A stretch of DNA of 64,000 nt. Origin: Pontiellaceae bacterium B12227. Its GTDB lineage: Bacteria; Verrucomicrobiota; Kiritimatiellia; Kiritimatiellales; Pontiellaceae. Shown in pieces: positions 9,472-17,884 of the stretch. Location: positions 22,350 through 86,349 of the forward strand of contig JAROAZ010000027.1 of NCBI GenBank assembly GCA_029432775.1, read 5' to 3'. The translations under genes were made by a program, and so were the position numbers. The stretch's first letter is position 1. The number at the start of each line of letters is the position of its first letter. Under the pieces are notes generated by a model. It was given only the letters and a program-made list of their open reading frames with translations. It was not told the DNA's origin and ran no database searches.

Positions 9472-10591
9472 ACGAGGTCCAGCCGCCGGGGCGTTCTTTC
9501 TTGTAGCCTCGGTACCAGCGGCAGAGCGGATAGAGCAGGACGAGAAAAACGATACTGATGATATAGGTTGTGCCGATGCCGGAAAATCCGCGCAGGCCGC
9601 ACCATTGCGCCAGCCCCTCGAGCACCACCCGGTGAATCAGGTAGAAAAACATGGCCGTTTGCCCGAACACCAGTAGCACCCCGTTCGGGCGGACGCCGAT
9701 TTTTTTCTCCAGCCCCATCATGCCGGCCAGAATCAGGCAGAGCAGTCCGAGCTGTTGAGAGGTATAGCTGAGGGAGGGCGGATATTTGCTGACCAGAAGG
9801 AATTCCATCCAGGAATTGATTTCAGGCGTGAGCATCATGTTGCCATAGCCGTTCAGCGCGCGTGTAACAGCAAAAACGGTGAGGGAGGCCAATCCACCGA
9901 TCGTCAGAAGCGTGATGGGCTGCAGGCCTTTAAAATCCGGATTACGGAGCTCATTCAGATAGCGGCCGAACACCCAGCCCAGGCACATGATGGAAAGCCA
10001 CGGCAGCAGCGGATAGGAAATCCTGAAAAACGGTTCGTAGTAAAAGGCCATCGTAAAGGCGGTGGGCAGGGCGGGGTTTCCAAGGGTTGGATCCCAGAGC
10101 TGACGAACCAGCAGTTCGCCGAAAAAGATCCAGCTCAGCGAAGCGGTCAGCAGGAGCTTCGTGGAGAGGCGCCGGAGCAGGGTCATACAGATCATGGCGC
10201 CGCCAATGGCATAGAGCACCTGAAACGTGAGCCGCCAGGAAAAGAGCGAGACCAGCGTCGGGTCGAGTAAAAGAATAAACAGGCCGCGGGTGAAAATGCC
10301 GCGGTCGATTTCTTTGGCATTAACGCCCTTAGCCACTTTGCGTTCAATACTGATCGCCAGCGCAGTACCAGCAAGAAAGACGAAGGTCGGAGCGCAGAGG
10401 TGGGTGATCCAACGGGTCAAAAATACCAGGGCCTCCGGCATAACGCCCCCGAACGTGCGGGCCGAGTCTTCAGAAAAGTGATGCCCGTCAAACGCCATGG
10501 AGACGTGATCGATCATCATCAGAATCATCACAAATCCGCGCATCCAGTCGATGGAGGCAATGCGGGTACTTTTCTGTGGGGAGTTAGTCAT
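9464..10591 (-). CDS. membrane acyltransferase-like protein (heparan-alpha-glucosaminide N-acetyltransferase catalytic domain, DUF1624)
   Basis: A 375-residue polytopic membrane protein with about 10 helices. The N-terminal signature SIDWMRGFVMILMMIDHVS, followed by LTRWITHLCAPTFVFLAGT, is the DUF1624/HGSNAT catalytic region, with the conserved DH pair and the histidine in ITHLCAP. Eukaryotic HGSNAT moves acetyl groups from cytosolic acetyl-CoA to glucosamine across a membrane. Bacterial members are presumed to acylate envelope or exported glycans, but this is inference. The start overlaps by 8 bases the stop of the outer-membrane gene upstream, so the proteins are probably co-expressed. Confidence 0.85.
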   Translation of the reverse strand: MTNSPQKSTRIASIDWMRGFVMILMMIDHVSMAFDGHHFSEDSARTFGGVMPEALVFLTRWITHLCAPTFVFLAGTALAISIERKVAKGVNAKEIDRGIFTRGLFILLLDPTLVSLFSWRLTFQVLYAIGGAMICMTLLRRLSTKLLLTASLSWIFFGELLVRQLWDPTLGNPALPTAFTMAFYYEPFFRISYPLLPWLSIMCLGWVFGRYLNELRNPDFKGLQPITLLTIGGLASLTVFAVTRALNGYGNMMLTPEINSWMEFLLVSKYPPSLSYTSQQLGLLCLILAGMMGLEKKIGVRPNGVLLVFGQTAMFFYLIHRVVLEGLAQWCGLRGFSGIGTTYIISIVFLVLLYPLCRWYRGYKKERPGGWTSFI

Positions 10592-11402
10592 TGGATCGCT
10601 TAAATAGAGAATTTTCGGGAATCAGGAAGTCGCAGCCGAGCATGAGGGACCAGTTTGCATAGTCGGAGGGTGCTTCGGCATATCCGTAGGCTTCGAACTT
10701 CAGGTTAACGGGGCGCCGCTTGCCGATCAGCTTGCCGAAGCCGCCGCCGAGCGGGACGGTCCAGATGTTGCTGGACGAAGCTTCCCAGTTGGCGGTATTG
10801 ACAGGCGCGGTGCCGATCCACCAACCATTGCCGAGGTTGGCATAACAATAGTATTCGATGATGGTTTGGTTCACATCATCCCGGTGGTCTTTCCCGGCAA
10901 AGGACCAGAGGTGGTTTGCGCGGAGGCCGGCGACAATCGGGCCGCTCACGACAGTGGCATTAGCGGCCAGTCCGGCACTCCATTTTTTGCTTCCGATCTG
11001 GTTGTCGGTGGCGGTGGGAATCTGGATCGCCGGGCCGATGCCCCAGAAGAACGTCCGACTCGTAGAGGGGCTGAAATAGCTTTCGTAGGTGATGTCGCCG
11101 AGGCCGAAGGAATCTTTTTCGCCCGACGTCCGGCCGGGCTGATACAGGAAGGGAATATCCAGCCGGTTGACTATGTTCCAACCCCTGGAAGTTTCAGAAA
11201 CCATGGACGGCTGAAAGGCGAGGCGGAAGTTGACGGCATCTTTTTTCCCGTAGTTGAAATCGTACTGATTTTTTACGGGCAGTTTAATGAGGTCGGCCAT
11301 CGGGTTCTGCGCGAGCTGAGCCCAGTGGGTTTTTTCATCGGCCTCGGAAAGTGCGGGGCAGAGCAGCAGGGCAAGGCCTGCGATGGCGGGATGGAGTTTC
11401 AT
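10584..11402 (-). CDS. outer-membrane transporter-like protein (phenol-degradation MetA/neuromedin U-like barrel)
   Basis: A 272-residue exported protein with a signal peptide at residues 1-21 (ending ALSEADE). The body resembles the barrel family often annotated as neuromedin U or MetA-pathway of phenol degradation: NPMADLIKLPVKNQYDFNYG, FQPSMVSETSRGWNIVNRLDIPFLYQ and GLGDITYESYFSP. Members are predicted outer-membrane channels for small molecules, with no assigned substrate. It sits between a 144-residue barrel gene upstream and the acyltransferase-like gene downstream, all on the minus strand. Confidence 0.82.
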   Translation of the reverse strand: MKLHPAIAGLALLLCPALSEADEKTHWAQLAQNPMADLIKLPVKNQYDFNYGKKDAVNFRLAFQPSMVSETSRGWNIVNRLDIPFLYQPGRTSGEKDSFGLGDITYESYFSPSTSRTFFWGIGPAIQIPTATDNQIGSKKWSAGLAANATVVSGPIVAGLRANHLWSFAGKDHRDDVNQTIIEYYCYANLGNGWWIGTAPVNTANWEASSSNIWTVPLGGGFGKLIGKRRPVNLKFEAYGYAEAPSDYANWSLMLGCDFLIPENSLFKRSND

Positions 11403-11407
11403 GCGGT

Positions 11408-11842
11408 TTAGAAATAGATGCCTGCGGTGAAAGCGAATCCATCCCAGTCGCCCGTCACATATTTGGCCTCCATGAACAGACGCGTATCTGTATTCAGGTC
11501 GACCATAGCCCCCCCGCCGAGGTTGCCGCCGATCCGGTTGTTTTTACTCTGAATGGCGAGGTCCACTCCAGCCAGCGGATAGAGGCGGAACGCGGACCCG
11601 AGCGTGAAGATGTAGTGGAAGTCTGCATCGAGCCGGGTGGTCCACTTGTTCTGATTGTAGAGGCCGCCCTGCAGTGCCACCCCATATTGAAGCTCTTTGC
11701 CGAACATAAAATCTTTACGGGCATGGATGCCGAAATCGCCCTCAAAAACACCGAGGCCGGCTCCCCAGCCGCGCGGTTCCGCCAGAGCGGTGGTAGCGCT
11801 GAGCAGCAGTGCGGATAGTAGGATTTTGATATGTAATTTCAT
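11408..11842 (-). CDS. small outer-membrane protein
   Basis: A 144-residue exported protein with a signal peptide of about 22 residues (MKLHIKILLSALLLSATTALA). The mature part has alternating strands with aromatic girdle residues (YGVALQGGLYNQNKWTTRLD) and ends in FAFTAGIYF, with a terminal Phe typical of barrels folded by the BAM machinery. This suggests an 8-strand barrel. I recognise no family. It lies 14 bases after the next upstream barrel gene and 5 bases before the transporter-like one, so it belongs to the same operon. Confidence 0.72.
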   Translation of the reverse strand: MKLHIKILLSALLLSATTALAEPRGWGAGLGVFEGDFGIHARKDFMFGKELQYGVALQGGLYNQNKWTTRLDADFHYIFTLGSAFRLYPLAGVDLAIQSKNNRIGGNLGGGAMVDLNTDTRLFMEAKYVTGDWDGFAFTAGIYF

Positions 11843-11856
11843 TTTGAGCTCCTGGG

Positions 11857-12744
11857 TTAGGGGAATCTGTAGTTGAGAGATAAAAGGAAGATGTTGGTGT
11901 CTTTAAAGTTGAAGCCATAATCAGCAACGACATTAAGATGCCGGGTGAATTCATAGTTGAAGCCGATGCTCATATTGCCGGGGTTGACCGGTTTCTGAAC
12001 CACTTCAAAGTTAACTTTTTTGATGATCACGCCATCGGGGTTGGCGATTTCTCCGGACATTTTCCGTTCCGTGTCCCAATAGGTGGCGCCGAGCCAGATC
12101 CGGGTATTGTGGTTGTTGATTTTACCTTTCCAGCCGGCGCGGGCATTATAGATCTGTCCCTCGAATTTGGTTTTAAAGGCGGAGCCGAGTTCTGAATAGA
12201 CCTTGTTGGCATCCACGGTCATGAAAAAGTCGTTATAGCCGGCAGCCAGCACGACGCCGAAACCAGCCGTGGTTCCATTGAATCCGCCATCGGCATTGAG
12301 GGTATAATTTGTTGTTCCTCCGGAGCCGTCGGGCAATTCGAAGTTCGCTTTGATGCGTGACGAGTTGTCAATGGTTCCGTAGATGCCGTAGACATTCAGG
12401 AAGGGAAAGATCCACATATCCGCCCGCAGGGTCCCGCTGTCGACCCTGGTTCCGACATCAAACGAGACCACACCATCAACGGACTGGACCGGGTTGTCGT
12501 TAATGCTGGCCGATACACTGGCCACATCAATATCCCGCGAAACAGCGTAATAGGCCACAGAAACCCCGAAGGGCAGAGGGATCTCTTCTCCGGCATCAAT
12601 GGCTTTCTGTCCGAGGAAAGGAAGTAGATAGGGGTATTCTTCGGTCTCATTCAGTCGCGGCTCCGCTTGCGTCTCGGCAAACTGATGGGTTGTGGCCATA
12701 CTGCTGACGGTCAGCAATCCAGTCAAAAATGAAATGACCCACCT
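11857..12744 (-). CDS. outer-membrane beta-barrel protein
   Basis: A 295-residue protein, first gene of the 12744-to-9464 operon. I start it at 12744 (MRWVISFLTG), because a GGGGAAA ribosome site sits 4-5 bases upstream and the signal peptide (to about SSMATT) begins there; an extension to 12786 looks spurious. It ends in LLSLNYRFP with an aromatic near the C-terminus, as in outer-membrane barrels. Motifs such as ADMWIFPFLNVYGIYG and FGVVLAAGYNDFFMTVDANKVYSEL resemble large predicted barrels of unknown role in PVC bacteria. Transport specificity cannot be deduced. Confidence 0.75.
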   Translation of the reverse strand, partial: RWVISFLTGLLTVSSMATTHQFAETQAEPRLNETEEYPYLLPFLGQKAIDAGEEIPLPFGVSVAYYAVSRDIDVASVSASINDNPVQSVDGVVSFDVGTRVDSGTLRADMWIFPFLNVYGIYGTIDNSSRIKANFELPDGSGGTTNYTLNADGGFNGTTAGFGVVLAAGYNDFFMTVDANKVYSELGSAFKTKFEGQIYNARAGWKGKINNHNTRIWLGATYWDTERKMSGEIANPDGVIIKKVNFEVVQKPVNPGNMSIGFNYEFTRHLNVVADYGFNFKDTNIFLLSLNYRFP

Positions 12745-12866
12745 CATATTGTTTCCCCTTGAATCTGCCTGTACGCGGCATCGCATACCGACTACTTATC
12801 AGTGGTAATAATGGGTGATTATGTAGTACGTTGCCATCCTGTATTTAACCTTTTTGCGGGGGTGAG

Positions 12867-13409
12867 ATGACGAAGAAACTTATACTTTTGCTGCTGATGA
12901 CCTCCGTGCTGGTCGGTTGTGCCACACTTGGTCCGGACCAGCGTTCCGAGCTGGATCGCATGGGAGCAGACGCGATCGAACAACTGAAAGAGAAGAACCC
13001 GGAGCTGAGCGATGTGCTGGATGCCGGTCAGGGTTATCTGATTGTAGACATCAAAGTGGTTAAGGTGCCGGTCCTTGGCGGAGGGGGCGGGAAAGGGGTG
13101 GTAGTTGAAAAGGCCACCGGCCGGCGGACCTATGTGAAAGTATCGCGCATTGAGCTGGGTGGCGGTTGGGGGGCACGCACCTATAAAGTGCTGCTCGCCT
13201 TTACCGACCCGAAACTGCTGAAGAAGGTTCAGGCCGGGACCTGGGCCTATCAGATTGGCGCAGAAGCCAGTGCTGGAAAGGCTGCCATCGAAGGGTCCAG
13301 TCAGCAACTCGACGCCCACAAAGGGTATCAGCTCTATACCCTTTCAGAGGGCGGAGCTTCGGCCACCTGGACCATTCGCACCATCCGTCTTAAACCCTAT
13401 CGGGATTAA
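12867..13409 (+). CDS. SYLF-domain-like lipoprotein
   Basis: A 180-residue lipoprotein with lipobox LVGC (Cys18). The segment GGGGGKGVVVEKATGRRTYV, followed by LGGGWGARTYKVLLAF and DPKLLKKV, matches the glycine-rich core of SYLF/Ysc84 domains, which bind lipid or phosphoinositide in eukaryotes. Bacterial members are small envelope proteins of unknown role. A GGGGGTGAG-type ribosome site precedes the ATG. It is a paralogue of the lipoprotein at 15933-16418. Both have a YLIV(D/E) strand followed by the glycine-rich core and a K-L-(x)-(V/G)-(x)-G-(G/A)-W segment. It stands alone between two oppositely oriented outer-membrane genes. Confidence 0.78.
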   Translation: MTKKLILLLLMTSVLVGCATLGPDQRSELDRMGADAIEQLKEKNPELSDVLDAGQGYLIVDIKVVKVPVLGGGGGKGVVVEKATGRRTYVKVSRIELGGGWGARTYKVLLAFTDPKLLKKVQAGTWAYQIGAEASAGKAAIEGSSQQLDAHKGYQLYTLSEGGASATWTIRTIRLKPYRD

Positions 13410-13492
13410 TATTCTGATCGTTCTATTCCAATAAAACTACGCCGGCCTCATCCGCGTAGATTGCTCATGCGGCTTTTAACCCGGAGAGCTTC

Positions 13493-14704
13493 TCAGGAGT
13501 CCCCGCCGAGCGTAGCGCCAAACGCAAACTTCACGGAAAACTGAATCCGGATGTCGTCGAAACTTTCAATCAATACATCCGGTGTTGTTGCATCATCATC
13601 AAAATCGAACATCTGGCCATCGCCCTTGTTCTGGCGCTTCCCATATTGCAGCTCCAGGCCGTAGGTCAGGTTGGGAGTCGGATGGTGCAGCACATTGGCC
13701 AATGCGTAATGTCCGGTTTTGAATGCGCTTGGAGTCTGGGCGGAAGAATTATCCACATTATACATGGAGTAACCGACCGAACTGGTCAGTTTATCGCTCC
13801 ACGAATGGTCGTAGAAGGCCACGATGCCCAGCAGGGGAAGGGTTTCTGCCGATCCGGGGCCGGTGGCACCAATGTCCGGCGCTCCGTCGTTGAGGTAGTT
13901 TCCGACTCCTTCACCGTAGACGAGCTGAAGCCGCACGGTGTCGTTGCCGATCTTATAGTTTCCACTCAGGTTCAGGCCCCAGCCGACGAATTCATCATCG
14001 AGATTCCCGCCTCCTGTATCTTCAATTTCAAAGTAACGCAGGATTCCGGCCAGCTGGATATGGCCCCAGCCCTGTGAATGGCGGTAGTGTGCTGCGAGGT
14101 CCGGCGCGGGAAAGCGGCCGGTTGTGTTCGGAAATGAGGCGGATTCATAGCCCGGATCTCCACTGGCTCCCGGTTTTTCAAGGGAGATGGCGACGTTGTT
14201 GTTTTCCCCTTTGACCGGCATATAGCGGAATTGAATGTTCCGATAAAAAATCATCCCGCTGGGGCCCCAGTATTCAAGTGAGTTCGGAAAGACATCCGGA
14301 TCCATGAACACGCTCCAGTACTGGCCGGCTCCGAAGTGTTTATATTCCCCATAGGCGTGGCGAAGACGGAAGGTGGTCTGGCCTTCATCCACCCCGGTGC
14401 CGAAGAGTTCGAATTCAAAGATCGTTTTGATTTCTTCGTCGCCCAATGGCGTGGTGGTCTTAAAGCCGAGCCGGCTCTGCCGGACGCCCATAAACCAGTT
14501 CCCGTCAGCCCCGTATTGATCCTGATAAACCGGCAGTTTGGCGGGCCGCACGACATCATACCAGTTCGGATCGTTCTGCCCGGCCTGAAATCCCATATCG
14601 AGCATGGCATGACCATAGATTTCCATGGTGGTTTTTCCCAGTTCCAACTCGGCTCCGGAAGCCACCGCAAAACAACATCCGATAATAAGCAGTTTCGTTT
14701 TCAT
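13493..14704 (-). CDS. DcaP-like trimeric outer-membrane porin
   Basis: A 403-residue protein with a short signal peptide (ending VASGA) and a 16-strand-porin-sized barrel. Characteristic DcaP-like features are EIYGHAMLDMGFQ near the N-terminus, VRQSRLGFKTTTPLGDEEIKTIFEFELFG, and RHAYGEYKHFGAGQYWSVFMDPDVFP. DcaP porins take up dicarboxylates and small negatively charged molecules, but the substrate here is not provable from sequence. It is the second gene after an exported glutaminase, 32 bases downstream, so the pair may handle glutamine/glutamate. Confidence 0.85.
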   Translation of the reverse strand: MKTKLLIIGCCFAVASGAELELGKTTMEIYGHAMLDMGFQAGQNDPNWYDVVRPAKLPVYQDQYGADGNWFMGVRQSRLGFKTTTPLGDEEIKTIFEFELFGTGVDEGQTTFRLRHAYGEYKHFGAGQYWSVFMDPDVFPNSLEYWGPSGMIFYRNIQFRYMPVKGENNNVAISLEKPGASGDPGYESASFPNTTGRFPAPDLAAHYRHSQGWGHIQLAGILRYFEIEDTGGGNLDDEFVGWGLNLSGNYKIGNDTVRLQLVYGEGVGNYLNDGAPDIGATGPGSAETLPLLGIVAFYDHSWSDKLTSSVGYSMYNVDNSSAQTPSAFKTGHYALANVLHHPTPNLTYGLELQYGKRQNKGDGQMFDFDDDATTPDVLIESFDDIRIQFSVKFAFGATLGGDS

Positions 14705-14736
14705 GCTCTCTTCTCCCTTGGTTCTGTGGTGAAAAA

Positions 14737-15834
14737 CTATTCCGGATTGGCTCCATAGACGCCCACGCCGAGTTCGCCGGAAATATGCCGAATCGCCCGC
14801 ATGGCTTTGATTGAATTACCCGCTTCGTTCAGCCGGGGTGAAAAGGCTGCAATGGCAAACTTGCCGGGAACTACGGCCACAATTCCGCCGCCGACGCCGG
14901 TTTTGGCCGGAAGCCCGGCTGAGTACATCCATTCGCCCGACTCATCGTAAAAGCCGGCGGTGGCCATCACGGCCAGCAGTTCAGGAACGTGTTCGGCCGG
15001 CATCACCCGTTTGCCCGTAATGGGATTCAGCCCGCCGTTGGCCAGCGTGGCGCCCATTATGCCCAGATCTTTGGTGCTGACGCCGACAGAACATTGTTTG
15101 GTGTAGACCCGCAGCGCTTCTTCCGGTTCACAGTAGAGCCGCTCGTAGTTGTAAAGCAGGTTGGCAATGGCGCGGTTGCCCCACGCGGTTTCATATTCCG
15201 ACTGGTAAACTTTATCCAGCAACGGGAGCTCTGCACCGGCAAAGTCATTGAGGTTCTGCAGCACTTTGGCCCAGCGCCGCTCTTCGGAGTCGGCCTTCAC
15301 CAGGCTGACGGCGGCAATGGCCCCGGCATTGACCAGAGGATTTACCGAGCGGTCGGCATAGAGTTCCATTGCCATTTTTGAATTAAAGGGCAGCCCCGTC
15401 GGCTCGACCCCGATATGGTCGTGAATGGCGTCGGGATCCTGCTGGCTCATAATCAGGGCCGCAGTAAACGGTTTGGAAACCGACTGGATGGAAAATTTAT
15501 AATCAATATCGCCGGATGTAAACAGCCGCCCGTCTTTGGTGGCGATCACGACGCCGAACAGATCGCTCGGAACCGTGGTTAGAATGGGGATGTAATCGGC
15601 GTTCGCACCCTCCTTGAGATCTTTATATTTTGCATAGGATTCATCGACCACCGACTGCAGTTCTTCTGCGGTGAAACCGGCAATCAACGGTTTCGTTTCT
15701 GCTGGAACCGGGGCCTTTTCGGCAGGTGACACGGCTGAAGGTGAACGACTGGCGCCGGCTTCGGCAAGAGAAGCCACGGTTGAGCAGATCAGAGCCGCGG
15801 TAAATAGACTGAGGTTTCGCGATAATGCTTGCAT
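14737..15834 (-). CDS. glsA: exported glutaminase
   Basis: A glutaminase of about 365 residues that hydrolyses L-glutamine to glutamate and ammonia. The catalytic S-x-x-K is Ser118-Lys121 in SIQSVSKPF. Other family blocks are FNSKMAMELY, NPLVNAGAIA, YETAWGNRAIANLL and SAGLPAKTGVGGGI. I choose the start at 15834 (MQALSRN), because an AAGGAGAG ribosome site is 5 bases upstream; an extension to 15852 removes it. Unlike the usual roughly 300-residue cytoplasmic enzyme, it carries a signal peptide (cleavage near SLAEAGA) and a proline/alanine linker, so it probably acts in the periplasm or outside. A DcaP-like porin follows. Confidence 0.92.
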   Translation of the reverse strand: MQALSRNLSLFTAALICSTVASLAEAGASRSPSAVSPAEKAPVPAETKPLIAGFTAEELQSVVDESYAKYKDLKEGANADYIPILTTVPSDLFGVVIATKDGRLFTSGDIDYKFSIQSVSKPFTAALIMSQQDPDAIHDHIGVEPTGLPFNSKMAMELYADRSVNPLVNAGAIAAVSLVKADSEERRWAKVLQNLNDFAGAELPLLDKVYQSEYETAWGNRAIANLLYNYERLYCEPEEALRVYTKQCSVGVSTKDLGIMGATLANGGLNPITGKRVMPAEHVPELLAVMATAGFYDESGEWMYSAGLPAKTGVGGGIVAVVPGKFAIAAFSPRLNEAGNSIKAMRAIRHISGELGVGVYGANPE

Positions 15835-15932
15835 GATTTCTCTCCTTGTCATTTATAGGAATCGGTCAATCCCGTTGCTGGGGAAATATTCCCGTGTTTT
15901 GAAATACTTGTCAATTGATTATGGGGCATTGA

Positions 15933-16418
15933 ATGAATCGAAAAATTTTGAATTCCGCAGGGCTTTTAAGCGCGGCCATCCTGTTCCAGACCGGTTGCAC
16001 GAGCATGAGTGAAACCAGGAAGCGCGACCTCAACCGAACGGCAGACAGTGCGCTTACCAAGGTGGTGCTGGAGCAACCGGGCCTGCAGGCCGAGATCGGG
16101 ATCTCTGCGGGGTATCTCGTCATTGAACGCTCCGGCTCCGGCATTCCAATGGTTGGAAAACGCGGCGTCGGGGTGCTGGTGGATCAGATCAACAACGAAC
16201 GTTCGTTTGTTACCATCACCAAACTGGAAGTCGACGGTGCCTGGGGCGTTGGAGACTATACCGGCGTCATGTCCATCAGAGACGCACAGAGCCTAAAGCG
16301 CGCGAAAGCCGAAGGCCTTACGCTGGAAAATAAAGGCACGATCTTTATCTATGTAAAGGGCGAGTCGTCGGCGGCCTATCCTGTGAAGATCATCAGCATG
16401 GAGCCGAAAGAAGGTTAG
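15933..16418 (+). CDS. SYLF-like lipoprotein, paralogue
   Basis: A 161-residue lipoprotein with lipobox QTGC (Cys22). Its core (GYLVIERSG, GKRGVGVLVDQINNERSFVTITKLEVDGAWG) parallels the SYLF-type lipoprotein at 12867-13409, but it lacks the long poly-glycine run and is shorter. It is divergent from the glutaminase gene, with an 98-base gap, and its stop overlaps by 4 bases the end of the convergent PsiE-like gene. Function unknown; probably an outer-membrane-anchored periplasmic protein. Confidence 0.72.
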   Translation: MNRKILNSAGLLSAAILFQTGCTSMSETRKRDLNRTADSALTKVVLEQPGLQAEIGISAGYLVIERSGSGIPMVGKRGVGVLVDQINNERSFVTITKLEVDGAWGVGDYTGVMSIRDAQSLKRAKAEGLTLENKGTIFIYVKGESSAAYPVKIISMEPKEG

Positions 16419-16849
16419 CGCTTCCCTTCGTCACCCATTTTACGGGGGGCATCCAGGGCCCGGCGAACAGCAAAAAATCCGATCGAGAGCGAGATGACCA
16501 GCGCCGCAACGGCAAAGATCATTTCCGGAGTAATCTCTTTGTAGTCCATGATGATGATTTTGCGTGCGACGGCCACGATGGCCACCAGCAGCACGACTTC
16601 CACATGGATGACCCGTTTGTCGAGATAGGCCTTAATGGTTTCGAGCAGCTCGAGGCCGATGATCACCATCAGAATAAAGCCGAATACTTCCATCATCTCT
16701 TTAACGTTCAGCAGGTACACCGGCGGCTTCATCATTTGCTGCCATAGAATCACGCCCACTTCGATGGTGGCCAGCAGGACCGCAAACATCATGAAAGCCA
16801 TGAGGGTCAGTACGACGAATCGTTCAAATTTTGCTAAAAGCTTCTGCAT
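16415..16849 (-). CDS. PsiE-like phosphate-starvation-inducible membrane protein
   Basis: A 144-residue protein with four predicted membrane helices (about 12-32, 53-72, 80-98 and 107-127). The segments LNVKEMMEVFGFILMVIIGLELLETIKAYL and VEVVLLVAIVAVARKIIIMD are typical of the PsiE family (PF06146), named for phosphate-starvation induction in Escherichia coli; its molecular role is unknown. Its start is preceded by an AGGATGACCC leader. No Pho box is evident to me. Single-gene unit, convergent with the SYLF-like lipoprotein. Confidence 0.85.
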   Translation of the reverse strand: MQKLLAKFERFVVLTLMAFMMFAVLLATIEVGVILWQQMMKPPVYLLNVKEMMEVFGFILMVIIGLELLETIKAYLDKRVIHVEVVLLVAIVAVARKIIIMDYKEITPEMIFAVAALVISLSIGFFAVRRALDAPRKMGDEGKR

Positions 16850-16906
16850 AGGGTCATCCTTTCAATACCTGCATTCTGGGCACGATTAATTAAGGGAAGC
16901 AAGAAT

Positions 16907-17788
16907 CTAACCCTCGTTCTTCTTCCGGTATGCGCTGGGCGAGTGTTGGGTCAGACGTTTAAACAACGCCGAAAAATGGTTCTGGTTGGGGAATCCAAGC
17001 ATTTCCGAAACCTGTTTCACCGACAACTCCGGTCGTTTCAGCAAGCCCTTGGCCTCCTCAATCCGAAGCTGCTGATGATATTCCGCCGGAGCCAGACCGG
17101 TCTGTTCCTTAAAGTTCCGGCGGAACCAGGAATAGCCCACATACAGATTGGCCGCGAGCTCCTCCATATTGAGCGGCCGGTGCAGATTGCATCGGATCAT
17201 CTCCTGAGCCTGCGTCACTACGTTGAGAATATAGTCGCGGTTCGAGGAACGGCTGGAGGCTGAAATGCGCGTGCCGATTTCCTGTGCTGCTTTTCGCAGT
17301 ATTCCGGCCACCGGTTCAAAGTTGCGCACGGGCAGCTGCGATGCCGGGCCCGTGGCCCACAGTCCCGCCACCACTTGCCGCTCGGAATCAAAAACCGGAA
17401 CACCCACGCAGTGGCAGCCCTCCAGCTGTTCGGACACGTCGAGGGCGTAGCCTTTTTCGCGCACGCTCTCCAGCTCTTCCGTAAAATCTTCCAGGCAGGA
17501 GATGGTGCAGGGCGTATACACCTTAAACTTCATGGCCGCTGAATACCGCTCCCGTTCGGCCCCCGGAAGATAGGCCAGCATGGCCTTGCCCGGCGCTCCT
17601 GTGTGAAGAGGAAACTCGAAGCCCACCTCCAGATGAAAAGAAAATCCGGTTGTTCCGTCCACCGCGGCCAGTACAATGCCGTCTTCCTTATACGGTTGGA
17701 GCACTCCGAGACCGATGGTGTAGCCCAGTTCGGCTTCGGTGCGTCGCATGACATCGGCTGACTTGGAAATAATGACCTCGTTTGACAT
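16907..17788 (-). CDS. hybrid transcriptional regulator: IclR-type effector domain plus AraC-type HTH
   Basis: A 293-residue protein. Residues 1-175 look like the effector-binding domain of IclR regulators (GFEFPLHTGAPGKAMLAYLP, EKGYALDVSEQLEGCHCVGVPVFD, VAGLWATGP), but the IclR winged-helix domain is missing. Residues about 190-293 are an AraC/XylS double helix-turn-helix (LNMEELAANLYVGYSWFRRNFKEQTG, LSVKQVSEMLGFPNQNHFSALFKRLT). The protein presumably binds a small carbon-source ligand and activates the divergent HzsA-related operon, whose first ATG is 97 bases away. The long 17789-17884 gap would hold its sites. Such hybrids occur in PVC bacteria, but I cannot name the ligand. Confidence 0.88.
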   Translation of the reverse strand: MSNEVIISKSADVMRRTEAELGYTIGLGVLQPYKEDGIVLAAVDGTTGFSFHLEVGFEFPLHTGAPGKAMLAYLPGAERERYSAAMKFKVYTPCTISCLEDFTEELESVREKGYALDVSEQLEGCHCVGVPVFDSERQVVAGLWATGPASQLPVRNFEPVAGILRKAAQEIGTRISASSRSSNRDYILNVVTQAQEMIRCNLHRPLNMEELAANLYVGYSWFRRNFKEQTGLAPAEYHQQLRIEEAKGLLKRPELSVKQVSEMLGFPNQNHFSALFKRLTQHSPSAYRKKNEG

Positions 17789-17884
17789 GGTGTCAAATTA
17801 TACATAAAAAACTATCAATGCAAATATATACCTGTTTACTGCGTCTTGCGAGTATGGCACTCCTTGAAGAAGGAAAATAATTTT

